6,764 bases of DNA from Bacteroidia bacterium (GCA_030539475.1 JAUNRY010000119.1:1-6764), one strand, 5' to 3'; counted from the stretch's first letter, positions 1 through 6,753 are shown. Numbers and translations are program-made. The notes: generated by a model not told the origin, from the sequence alone.

Positions 1-11
1 AATTTTTATTC

Positions 12-19
12 TATCTTTG
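12..19 (+). promoter_or_regulatory. Candidate Bacteroidota-type -7 promoter box for the transporter gene
   Basis: TATCTTTG matches the Bacteroidota primary sigma factor -7 consensus TAnnTTTG exactly. It lies 50 bases before the transporter start codon, which would give a leader of roughly 45 bases. The matching -33 TTG element would fall outside the window, so only half the promoter can be judged. The surrounding DNA is AT-rich, which makes a chance match possible. Confidence 0.55.
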
Positions 20-69
20 CGCAAAATTTAATATTCAGTACACATAATTAACAAATAAAACATACTGTA

Positions 70-1455
70 ATGATAAGATTCTCAAAACCTTTTTGGGTGG
101 CCAACTTTGTTGAGCTGCTTGAGCGGCTGGCATTTTACGCCGTATTTATTGTAATAACCCTGTATTTGTCCAACGTGTGGGGATTTTCCGACATACAGGC
201 CGGCCTCATTTCCGGAGTATTTTCGGCGCTTCTTTACCTGCTGCCCTTGTTTACGGGCGCCTATGCCGATCGCATCGGGTTTCGCGCGGCAATCATTATC
301 GCGTTTGCTCTTCTGTCGCTCGGCTACGGCGGATTGGGATTGCTCCCCACCCTGCTGGAGAGTTCGGGGCTGGTAACGTACGAAATGACCACCACCTTCA
401 CCGGCCTGAAAGAAAGCCCCTTGCAATGGAGCATCATTCCCGTGCTGATACTTATCGTTATTGGCGGCGCGTTTATCAAGGCGGTAATTTCCGGAACGAT
501 AGCGCGCGAAACCACCACCGAAACCCGCGCACGCGGATACGCCATTTTTTATATGATGGTAAATATCGGCGCTTTCATCGGCAAAACGGTTGTTGACCCG
601 CTGCGCCGAAGCATGGGCGACCAAGGCTTGGTTTACCTCAACTATTTCTCGGCAAGCATGACCTTTATCGCGCTCATTGCCGTATTTTTGCTCTACAAAT
701 CCACGCATACCGAAGGCAAAGGAAAAAGCTTTTTCGAGATCGGGCAATCGATGATAAAAGTGTTTTCAAACGTTCGTTTGTTGCTGCTGATACTCATCGT
801 CAGCGGATTTTGGATGATACAAAGCCAAATGTATGCCACCATGCCCAAATACGTGATTCGATTGATTGGCGAAGGCGCCTCGCCCGGATGGTATGCCAAC
901 GTGAACCCGCTGGTGGTATTCGTGTTGGTAAACTTCATCACCTCGGCTATGAAAAAGCGTTCGGCCGTTACCTCCATGATGATAGGAATGATAATAATTC
1001 CGATATCGGCGTTGGTGATGTCTATGGGCAACCAATTAGGCAGCGCGTACATTGCCGGTTTGCATCCCGTAGCCTTTATGATGATTGTGGGAATTGCCAT
1101 GCAAGCGTTGGCAGAGTGTTTTATATCGCCCCGCTACTTAGAATATTTCTCGCTGCAAGCGCCCAAAGGAGAAGAAGGGCTGTATTTGGGATTCAGCCAC
1201 CTGCACTCGTTCATTTCGTATCTGCTGGCATTTGGAGTTTCGGGATTCTTGTTGGAGAAATACTGTCCCGATCCGCGCCTGTTTACCAACGCAGAGGGCG
1301 TCCTCGACACCGTTGCTTACTCTGCCGCAACCCACAACGCCCACTACATCTGGTACGTTTTTGTGGGAATTGGAGCCATTTCGGCAATTGCCCTGTTTGC
1401 CTACGGCAGGATTACCAAAAGCATCGATAAGAAAAAAGAGCCGGCGGCAAGTTAA
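70..1455 (+). CDS. MFS transporter of the POT (proton-dependent oligopeptide transporter) type
   Basis: A 461-residue integral inner-membrane protein with about 12 hydrophobic helices, the usual MFS length. It probably imports a small solute by proton symport. Several POT-family marks are visible. Helix 1 has an ExxER motif (E15, E18, R19, then aromatic F22/Y23). The loop after helix 2 reads GAYADRIGF (63-71), the MFS motif-A/PTR2 signature. A conserved-type Lys (K137, in FIK) sits in helix 4. FYMMVNIGAFIG (160-171) resembles the second PTR2 signature. Helix 10 has AECFISPRYLEYFSLQAPKG (348-367), like the POT 'E..SP......APK' segment. The C-terminal tail is short and basic (KKK). The start is the only good ATG, with a promoter box 50 bases upstream; no Shine-Dalgarno is evident. 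It is followed after 86 bases by the NagB-like/PIG-L gene, which has its own promoter candidate. The substrate cannot be read from sequence: peptides are the family default, but amino-sugar conjugates are possible given the neighbour. Confidence 0.85.
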   Translation: MIRFSKPFWVANFVELLERLAFYAVFIVITLYLSNVWGFSDIQAGLISGVFSALLYLLPLFTGAYADRIGFRAAIIIAFALLSLGYGGLGLLPTLLESSGLVTYEMTTTFTGLKESPLQWSIIPVLILIVIGGAFIKAVISGTIARETTTETRARGYAIFYMMVNIGAFIGKTVVDPLRRSMGDQGLVYLNYFSASMTFIALIAVFLLYKSTHTEGKGKSFFEIGQSMIKVFSNVRLLLLILIVSGFWMIQSQMYATMPKYVIRLIGEGASPGWYANVNPLVVFVLVNFITSAMKKRSAVTSMMIGMIIIPISALVMSMGNQLGSAYIAGLHPVAFMMIVGIAMQALAECFISPRYLEYFSLQAPKGEEGLYLGFSHLHSFISYLLAFGVSGFLLEKYCPDPRLFTNAEGVLDTVAYSAATHNAHYIWYVFVGIGAISAIALFAYGRITKSIDKKKEPAAS

Positions 1456-1502
1456 ATTTATTTAAGTATTTATTTCATACAACTTATCTGATTTACTTTT
1501 CC

Positions 1503-1510
1503 TATTTTTG
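1503..1510 (+). promoter_or_regulatory. Candidate -7 promoter box for the NagB-like/PIG-L gene
   Basis: TATTTTTG fits TAnnTTTG exactly and lies 32 bases before the start codon, predicting a leader of about 25 bases. No clean -33 TTG is seen about 20 bases upstream, so the support is moderate. The box sits in an AT-rich 86-base gap with no terminator after the transporter, so read-through from the upstream promoter is also possible. Confidence 0.4.
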
Positions 1511-1541
1511 TAACAGGAAAATCATTACAAAAAATCAAATT

Positions 1542-3527
1542 ATGCGTTTAGATTTAAGTTCTTCTATTACATTGGAAAGAGTACCACAGCGATACTACAA
1601 GCCCGAAAACGATTTTGAAAAATACACGCTGAGCCGTTTCGAAAAGATCCCTACCCATATTTTCGAAAAATCGGGCCGGGCAGCGAAAAAAGTGGCGAAA
1701 GACATTGTAAAACTACTTCAGCAAAAACAAGCCGAAAACAAAAACTTTGTATTGGGGCTTTCAGGCGGCGCCTCCCCAATTCCGGTTTACGAAGAGTTGG
1801 TACGTTGGCACAAAGAAGAAGGGCAGAGCTTCAAAAACCTCATTGTGTTTAACATATACGAATTTTATCCGGTTTTTGAACCCACGCTTACCAACCTGCA
1901 CCTCATTCAGGAATCGTTGCTGAATCATATCGATATCGACCCCAACAACGTGCATTCGGTTGACGCGGCAATAGAAAAAGATTTAATTGCAACCAAATGC
2001 GAAGAGTTCGACGCAACGTTGCGAGAATTGGGCGGATTGGATTATCTGCTGCTGGGGCTTGGAAGTAAAGGAAACATCGCCTTCAATATGCCCGGCAGCA
2101 ACCTGCACTCGCAAACGCGCCTGGTAATGCTCGACGGTGATTCGCGCCTCGATATCTCCTCGGGCTACAAATCGCTCGACAAAGTGCCCGTAAGCGCCAT
2201 CACCATGGGTATTTCCGATTTAATGCAGGCCGAAAAGATTTCATTGATTGCATGGGGCGAACAAAAAGCCGAAAGTATCCGCCAAATGGTGGAAGGAAAG
2301 GTTGAGGAAGCCATGCCGGCATCGGTACTGCAAACGCATTCCGACGCCGAGGTTTATATAGACCTGGCCGCCGCCGGCGAGTTGACCCGTATAAGCAAGC
2401 CCTGGCTGGTAACCAATTGTGAGTGGACAAGCAAGCTTATCAGGCGAGCTATTGTTTGGTTGTGCAACGTGGTAAACAAACCCATACTGAAACTCACCAA
2501 CAAAGACTACAACGATAACGGTTTGAGCGAGTTGGTAGTACTTTACGGATCGGCATACAACGTAAACATAAAAATTTTCAACGACTTACAACGAACCATT
2601 ACCGGCTGGCCGGGCGGAAAACCCAATGCCGACGACTCCAACCGCCCCGAAAGGGCAAAGCCGTTTCCAAAACGCGTGATTATCTTCAGCCCGCATCCCG
2701 ACGACGACGTAATCTCCATGGGAGGAACGTTCCAACGCCTGGTAAACCAAGGGCACGAAGTGCACGTGGCCTACCAAACCTCCGGCAACATTGCCGTTGG
2801 CGACGAAGAAGTTATTCGGTATATTTCCGTTTTTAAAAACCTCATCAGAGAGTACGAACCGCAAAACACTACCGCGCTCGATAAACTATCGAACATCCTG
2901 AACTTTCTGTTAGAAGAAAAAGGAAAAGACGATATAGATACGCCGGAAGTGCGGTTTATGAAAGGAAGAATCCGCCGCGAAGAAGCCCGCTCGGCCGACC
3001 GGTACGTGGGATTATCAAAAAACAACGTGCATTTTCTCGATCTCCCTTTCTACGAAACCGGACGCGTGAAAAAGAACCCCATTTCGGAAACTGACGTTCG
3101 CATTGTAAAAGATTTCATAGAAAGCATCAAGCCGCACCAAATATACGTGGCCGGAGATTTAGCCGATCCGCACGGCACGCACAAAGTTTGTTTAGACGCC
3201 ATCCTGGCAGCCATCGACATAATGAAAAACGAGGAGTGGTACCAGGATTGCCGCGTGTGGATGTATCGCGGCGCGTGGATGGAATGGGAAATCGATCACA
3301 TTGAAATGGCCGTTCCCATCTCTCCCGAAGAACTTCGCCAGAAACGAAACGCCATCCTGCGCCATCAATCGCAGATGGAAAGCGCGCCCTTTCTGGGCGA
3401 CGACGAACGGCTGTTTTGGCAACGCTCCGAAGAGCGCAACCGCGCCACTGCCGACATGTACGACAAACTGGGACTGGCATCCTACGAAGCCATCGAAGCG
3501 TTTGTGGAATACAAACCCATACGGTAA
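1542..3527 (+). CDS. NagB-like (catalytically degenerate) / PIG-L deacetylase fusion protein
   Basis: A 661-residue cytoplasmic protein with two enzyme folds, of the family usually annotated 'glucosamine-6-phosphate deaminase-like'. Residues about 50-275 follow the NagB sugar-phosphate isomerase fold: phosphate-loop-like LSGGASP (73-79), FNIYEFYP (103-110), GLGSKGNIAFNMP (172-184) and the C-terminal PASVLQTH (259-266). Against E. coli NagB the catalytic residues are replaced: Asp72 by Y106, Asp141 by K176, His143 by N178 and Glu148 by M183. Deaminase activity is therefore doubtful; the domain may bind a sugar phosphate or serve structure. Residues about 282-375 are a linker I cannot assign. 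Residues about 378-640 are a PIG-L/LmbE-type zinc N-deacetylase domain: SPHPDDDVISMGG with H385, D387 and D388, and DPHGTH with H544 and H547 as the likely third metal ligand region. GlcNAc-type substrates are the family precedent. The ATG at 1542 has a promoter box upstream. A terminator follows at 3584. The name nagB would mislead here. Confidence 0.88.
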   Translation: MRLDLSSSITLERVPQRYYKPENDFEKYTLSRFEKIPTHIFEKSGRAAKKVAKDIVKLLQQKQAENKNFVLGLSGGASPIPVYEELVRWHKEEGQSFKNLIVFNIYEFYPVFEPTLTNLHLIQESLLNHIDIDPNNVHSVDAAIEKDLIATKCEEFDATLRELGGLDYLLLGLGSKGNIAFNMPGSNLHSQTRLVMLDGDSRLDISSGYKSLDKVPVSAITMGISDLMQAEKISLIAWGEQKAESIRQMVEGKVEEAMPASVLQTHSDAEVYIDLAAAGELTRISKPWLVTNCEWTSKLIRRAIVWLCNVVNKPILKLTNKDYNDNGLSELVVLYGSAYNVNIKIFNDLQRTITGWPGGKPNADDSNRPERAKPFPKRVIIFSPHPDDDVISMGGTFQRLVNQGHEVHVAYQTSGNIAVGDEEVIRYISVFKNLIREYEPQNTTALDKLSNILNFLLEEKGKDDIDTPEVRFMKGRIRREEARSADRYVGLSKNNVHFLDLPFYETGRVKKNPISETDVRIVKDFIESIKPHQIYVAGDLADPHGTHKVCLDAILAAIDIMKNEEWYQDCRVWMYRGAWMEWEIDHIEMAVPISPEELRQKRNAILRHQSQMESAPFLGDDERLFWQRSEERNRATADMYDKLGLASYEAIEAFVEYKPIR

Positions 3528-3583
3528 ATCCGGCAAACCATGGCTGTGCCTTTGTTTTCACATAGTTAAAAACTCAGTATCCC

Positions 3584-3616
3584 AAAAAGAGGAGCAACAT
3601 TTTGCTCCTCTTTTTT
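3584..3616 (+). terminator. Intrinsic terminator after the NagB-like/PIG-L gene
   Basis: A perfect hairpin: GAGGAGCAA (3589-3597) pairs with TTGCTCCTC (3602-3610) around the four-base loop CATT. The flanking A5 (3584-3588) and T5 (3611-3615) extend the stem to 14 pairs, and the right arm ends in six T. It lies 57 bases after the stop codon at 3527 and before the next gene at 3649. The A-tract on the left means it could also work on the opposite strand, but no gene there needs it. Confidence 0.9.
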
Positions 3617-3648
3617 GTTATAAGCGTAAACAGGTAAATTACAGCAGT

Positions 3649-4407
3649 ATGACAACAAAACATTTTTTATTCATCGCGGCGGTTTTAGCCGCTTTTGCCG
3701 CCCACGCACAACAGGGCAAATTGGTAACTTATCAGATTGACAACGAAGCATACGAAGGATATTACACACAACCATCGGGCGAAAAGGCTGACAAAGCGCC
3801 CTTAGTGTTGGTTCTTCATGACTGGGACGGCCTCACCGATTACGAGATAAAACGTGCCGATATGCTGGCGCAGGAAGGCTATCAGGTATTTGCCGCCGAT
3901 CTCTTCGGCAAAGGAATCCGTCCGACGGAAAACAAAGACAAAGCGCAACACACCGGCGAGCTATACAAAGACCGGGAGAAACTCCGCCGGCTTATGACGG
4001 GCGCCATCGATGCCGCCAAAAAACAAGGTGCCGCCACCGATAACGTAGCGGCAATGGGATACTGTTTCGGCGGCGCTGCCGCGCTGGAGCTGGCACGGTC
4101 GGGAGCGGCGCTGCAGGGTTTCGCCTCATTTCACGGAGGCCTGGGAACGCCCCCCGGGCAAAGCTATGCACAAACAAAAGGCAAAGTCATTATTTTTCAC
4201 GGCACGGCCGATACCGCCATCACTATGAACGATTTTGCCAACCTCGCCAACGAGTTGGAAGCCGCCCAAATTCCGCACGAAATGATTACTTACGGAGGCG
4301 CTCCGCACAGTTTTACCGTTTTCAGCTCTCCCGCATACCGCGAAAAAGAAGACAAACAATCCTGGAAACGGTTCCTCAAATTTCTCCAAGAAGCCTTTTC
4401 ATCGTAA
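3649..4407 (+). CDS. Exported dienelactone hydrolase family protein (alpha/beta hydrolase)
   Basis: A 252-residue alpha/beta hydrolase of the dienelactone hydrolase family, probably acting in the periplasm on an ester or related bond; the true substrate is unknown. Residues 1-20 are a Sec signal peptide (K4, hydrophobic 6-18, AHA before a likely cut at A20/Q21). The mature part has strand LVLVLHDWDG (52-61), the nucleophile elbow GYCFGG with C139, D188 in HGTADTAI, and H220 in GGAPHSF. These form the Cys-Asp-His triad of the family, in the expected order and spacing. The start is the ATG at 3649: the open frame runs back to 3301, but that part overlaps the preceding gene and the terminator, and only the 3649 start gives a signal peptide. 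It stands alone between a strong terminator and a 109-base gap. No promoter box of the TAnnTTTG type is clear in its 33-base leader. It may be a broad-specificity esterase rather than a true dienelactone degrader, since no catechol-pathway genes are nearby. Confidence 0.88.
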   Translation: MTTKHFLFIAAVLAAFAAHAQQGKLVTYQIDNEAYEGYYTQPSGEKADKAPLVLVLHDWDGLTDYEIKRADMLAQEGYQVFAADLFGKGIRPTENKDKAQHTGELYKDREKLRRLMTGAIDAAKKQGAATDNVAAMGYCFGGAAALELARSGAALQGFASFHGGLGTPPGQSYAQTKGKVIIFHGTADTAITMNDFANLANELEAAQIPHEMITYGGAPHSFTVFSSPAYREKEDKQSWKRFLKFLQEAFSS

Positions 4408-4516
4408 AACAGAACCGGCCTCACCCATTTTTTGCACAATTACACAAAAAAATTGTTACCGGATGCAATTTATATTGAAAAAAGTTGTATATTGAGCCAA
4501 ATTTATAGAAGCAGGT

Positions 4517-4909
4517 ATGCTTAAGGAGAAATTTCATATTGAGTTTGTGATGGGAAGCGCCACACAAGCCAGTTTGTGGAGAATGATCAGCCAAATTGAC
4601 GGATTATCGGAATGGTTTGCCGATGAAGTTACCATGAACGAAGGGGAAAACATGTACACGTTTTTCTGGGGCAAATCGGATAATCGGGCAGAAATTGTAA
4701 ATTCAAAGCCGCAACAATGCATCCGGTTCAGGTGGCTCGACGAAGAAGACGAAACCGTTTACTTCGAATTTCAGCTGCATAAACTGGAGCTATCCAGCGA
4801 GATTGCTTTACAGATTACCGATTTTGCCGAACCCGATGAAAAAGGAGACACCATTGCCCTGTGGGAAACCCAGATAGATAAAATGAAAAGGCGGCTGGGT
4901 ATTTTGTGA
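4517..4909 (+). CDS. START-like domain protein (SRPBCC fold), Bacteroidota type
   Basis: A 130-residue soluble protein without signal peptide or membrane segment, matching the small START-like proteins found widely in Bacteroidota. The fold is a helix-grip cavity related to AHSA1/polyketide-cyclase proteins. Visible marks are an N-terminal strand (KEKFHIEFVM), the segment LWRMISQIDGLSEWFADEV (20-38) typical of the superfamily, a central run of strands (YTFFWG, CIRFRWLD, YFEFQLHKLEL, IALQITDFAEPDE), and a closing helix (LWETQIDKMKRRLGIL). The cavity suggests binding of a small hydrophobic ligand or a protein partner, but no ligand is known to me for this group. The start ATG follows an AT-rich 109-base gap; I found no convincing promoter box there, only partial TATATTG runs near 4471 and 4488. 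Its TGA overlaps a possible GTG start (GTGA at 4906-4909) of the regulator gene, so the two are very likely co-transcribed. Confidence 0.82.
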   Translation: MLKEKFHIEFVMGSATQASLWRMISQIDGLSEWFADEVTMNEGENMYTFFWGKSDNRAEIVNSKPQQCIRFRWLDEEDETVYFEFQLHKLELSSEIALQITDFAEPDEKGDTIALWETQIDKMKRRLGIL

Positions 4910-4917
4910 AATTGTGT

Positions 4918-6675
4918 ATGAACCATACCGCCCGCTTTTGTTTCACTTCCATTCTGCTGCTTGGAGCTTTGTTTTCCTGCAACCGTGCCGAAAACGAAGC
5001 CATGGCCCTGCGCCTTGCGCAATGGGATGCTATGGTGGAAGAACACCCCCGCGCCGTTGCAGACAGCCTCGCACAACTAAACCCAAAAGACTTATCGCGC
5101 GCTAACCGTGCCTACTACGGGTTACTGAAAACCATTGCCGACGACAAAACATTTGCCGGTTTCACATCCGATTCGCTTATAAACAATGTGCATCGCTATT
5201 ATCATCAGCATAAACCAAATGGAGATGACCACATCCGCTCGCTGGTTTACCAAGGCATTGTGCGAAACCGAATGGAAATGGCAGACAGTACCGTTTTCAC
5301 TCCCTTAAAAGAAGCCGAAAGGCTTTACCTGAAACAAAAACAACCCAATCCCGCCACCGGGAATATGCTTTATTTTTATTTGGGAGAGTTATTGTCGAAG
5401 AACAACGATTACGCTACTGCCGGTAGCTATTTTAATAATGCAATGCAACTGGCAAAACAAAAAGGAAACCCTATTCACATTTTTGATACCTATCTCGCAT
5501 TGTTTTGGAATGAGATGGAACAAGAGAATTTTGATAATGGAAAGTTGTATTTAGATTCGCTTAACGAGATTACAAATTTACCCCCTGACCAACAGTATCG
5601 TCTTTTTAATTCCCAATCCATTTATTATGAAATACAAAACGATTATGAGAAAGAACTGAATTACGAAAGAGCAAAATTTGCACTTTTGCCTTTGTTGAAA
5701 GAACAACCCAAGCAATTTAGGTTATTTTATGCCCTTTCTGAAGCGTATCTTCACAACAATATGCCAGACAGTGCCATGTATTACAGTTTGTTGGCTATAG
5801 ACCATATTGAAGACTCTACTTACACACTTAACTATTTGCTGTATGATAACGTGGCGGATATTGCCGAGCGGCAGCAAAACCTTACACTCGCGCTGCAATA
5901 CCGCCAAAAAGCGTTCGATGTTTACGAAAACAGCATCGACAACCGATTAGACACCCAAATACAGGAGCTTGAAAAACGCTATAATATCTCTGAGGCCGAG
6001 AACAAAGCGTTGAAAGCACAACAGAACGTGAGCATTTGGCTGGGCGTAGCCTTAATTGCTATATTGCTGCTTGTGTTGCTGGGCGTATATACCCGCCACC
6101 AGCGCACCATTGCTAAACTAAAAGAGCGGGAAGCTGCCGAGAAAGCATCGCGGTTGGAGGCCGAAAAGAGAATTGAAGCAGAGAAAGCCCTGCGCCTGTT
6201 GGCCGAAAAAGAGCAAATGATGGAGCAAGCTATCCGCCAGCAGAAAATTGTGGAAGTTTCTACCCGGTTTCTGGCAGAATATGCCGCGCTGCAAGAAAAA
6301 GCAAAGGAAATGACCAACCGTGTGCGCGCCAAAGACGGTAGATTGGGCGACGATTACGAGCGGATGCTCAAAGAAGGGCAAAGCCGGTTCAACGCCCTTG
6401 CCCACCAACAGTTTACCGAAACCGAGCTGCAAAAACTCTTCGGCATACATCAAGATTTGGAGGTGTTTTCGCAATCCGACCGCCTTTTCCTGGTCATGCT
6501 CGCTGCTAACGCCCCCAACACCCAAATTGCCGCCATGCTAAACACCACGGTGCATAACCTTAAAACCCGCAAAACATACCTGAAAAACAAAATAGAAAAA
6601 AATGCCTCGCCGCACAACAATTTTGCGTGCCTGCTGGCGCTTTTTAATAAAAACACACACCATCCCATAGGTTAG
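4918..6675 (+). CDS. Membrane-anchored TPR sensor / LuxR-like HTH regulator
   Basis: A 585-residue one-protein signalling regulator of a type common in Bacteroidota. In order: a lipoprotein-like signal peptide (hydrophobic 9-19, lipobox LFSC with C21); a periplasmic helical region with five recognisable TPR-like units (about 148-184, 187-219, 227-260, 267-300, 306-339); a short coil; one membrane span (about 371-391, rich in L/I/V); a charged cytoplasmic coiled coil (about 395-475) with a 14-residue duplication; and a C-terminal helix-turn-helix (about 523-560), where TQIAAMLNTTVHNLKTRK resembles the LuxR-type pair of helices. The likely job is to sense something in the periplasm and bind DNA at the membrane. 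The HTH match is weak in the recognition helix, so DNA binding is inference. I chose the ATG at 4918; a GTG at 4906 in frame adds four residues and gives a GTGA overlap with the START-like gene. Bases 5401-5760, within the TPR region, are about 33% GC by hand count, much lower than the ends of the gene. Confidence 0.8.
   Translation: MNHTARFCFTSILLLGALFSCNRAENEAMALRLAQWDAMVEEHPRAVADSLAQLNPKDLSRANRAYYGLLKTIADDKTFAGFTSDSLINNVHRYYHQHKPNGDDHIRSLVYQGIVRNRMEMADSTVFTPLKEAERLYLKQKQPNPATGNMLYFYLGELLSKNNDYATAGSYFNNAMQLAKQKGNPIHIFDTYLALFWNEMEQENFDNGKLYLDSLNEITNLPPDQQYRLFNSQSIYYEIQNDYEKELNYERAKFALLPLLKEQPKQFRLFYALSEAYLHNNMPDSAMYYSLLAIDHIEDSTYTLNYLLYDNVADIAERQQNLTLALQYRQKAFDVYENSIDNRLDTQIQELEKRYNISEAENKALKAQQNVSIWLGVALIAILLLVLLGVYTRHQRTIAKLKEREAAEKASRLEAEKRIEAEKALRLLAEKEQMMEQAIRQQKIVEVSTRFLAEYAALQEKAKEMTNRVRAKDGRLGDDYERMLKEGQSRFNALAHQQFTETELQKLFGIHQDLEVFSQSDRLFLVMLAANAPNTQIAAMLNTTVHNLKTRKTYLKNKIEKNASPHNNFACLLALFNKNTHHPIG
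6136..6219 (+). repeat. Two tandem 42-base units encoding a coiled-coil duplication
   Basis: Residues 407-420 (AEKASRLEAEKRIE) and 421-434 (AEKALRLLAEKEQM) of the regulator are in-frame tandem copies. The first 33 bases of each unit agree at 24 positions by hand count. Fourteen residues equal two heptads, so the duplication keeps the coiled-coil register. It lengthens the linker between membrane span and HTH. Confidence 0.5.
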
Positions 6676-6746
6676 GATTTTGTTTGTTTAATCATATTAA
6701 GTGGTTTGTATTGAGAGTATAATCTGTATGGGGTTAGGTTAGGATT
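6668..6746 (+). repeat. 12-base direct repeat TAGGTTAGGATT, two copies
   Basis: Identical copies lie at 6668-6679 and 6735-6746, 67 bases apart start to start. The first copy contains the TAG stop codon of the regulator gene; the second runs into the palindrome at 6741-6753. The bases between (6680-6734) are AT-rich and hold no gene, tRNA or terminator that I can see. Confidence 0.6.
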
Positions 6747-6753
6747 GCATCCT
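6741..6753. repeat. Small palindrome, possible REP-like intergenic element cut by the window edge
   Basis: AGGAT (6741-6745) and ATCCT (6749-6753) form a perfect five-pair inverted repeat around TGC. It is preceded by GGTTAGGTT and followed by GCTATTGCCCG, which runs off the window. Short palindromes built around GGATT...AATCC-like arms are found as dispersed intergenic repeats in Bacteroidota; membership of such a family is inference, since only one partial copy is visible. Confidence 0.35.

Noticed and set aside
82..747. Long open frame of 221 codons on the minus strand
   Set aside because: It lies wholly inside the transporter gene, has no recognisable domain, and its composition fits an antisense shadow of a GC-richer coding region.
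810..1430. Plus-strand open frame of 206 codons in another frame of the transporter
   Set aside because: No hydrophobic pattern or motif; the transporter frame shows clear family signatures over the same bases.
3547..3554. TGCCTTTG as a -7 box for the hydrolase gene
   Set aside because: It misses the conserved A, and the strong terminator at 3584-3616 lies between it and the gene.
3127..3561. Minus-strand open frame rich in Arg, Trp and Cys
   Set aside because: Antisense to the deacetylase domain, with an implausible composition and no motif.
3301..3648. Upstream extension of the hydrolase reading frame back to 3301
   Set aside because: This part overlaps the end of the NagB-like/PIG-L gene in another frame, crosses the terminator hairpin, and hides the signal peptide that starts at 3649.
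4436..4456. ACAATT...AATTGT inverted repeat in the gap before the START-like gene
   Set aside because: Only six AT-rich pairs with a nine-base loop and no following T-run; too weak to call a terminator or operator.
4471..4494. TATATTG strings as a promoter for the START-like gene
   Set aside because: They resemble but do not fit TAnnTTTG, and no properly spaced TTG upstream supports either one.
4522..4529. AAGGAGAA, a Shine-Dalgarno-like string
   Set aside because: It is inside the START-like gene just after its ATG, with no suitable start codon at the right distance downstream.
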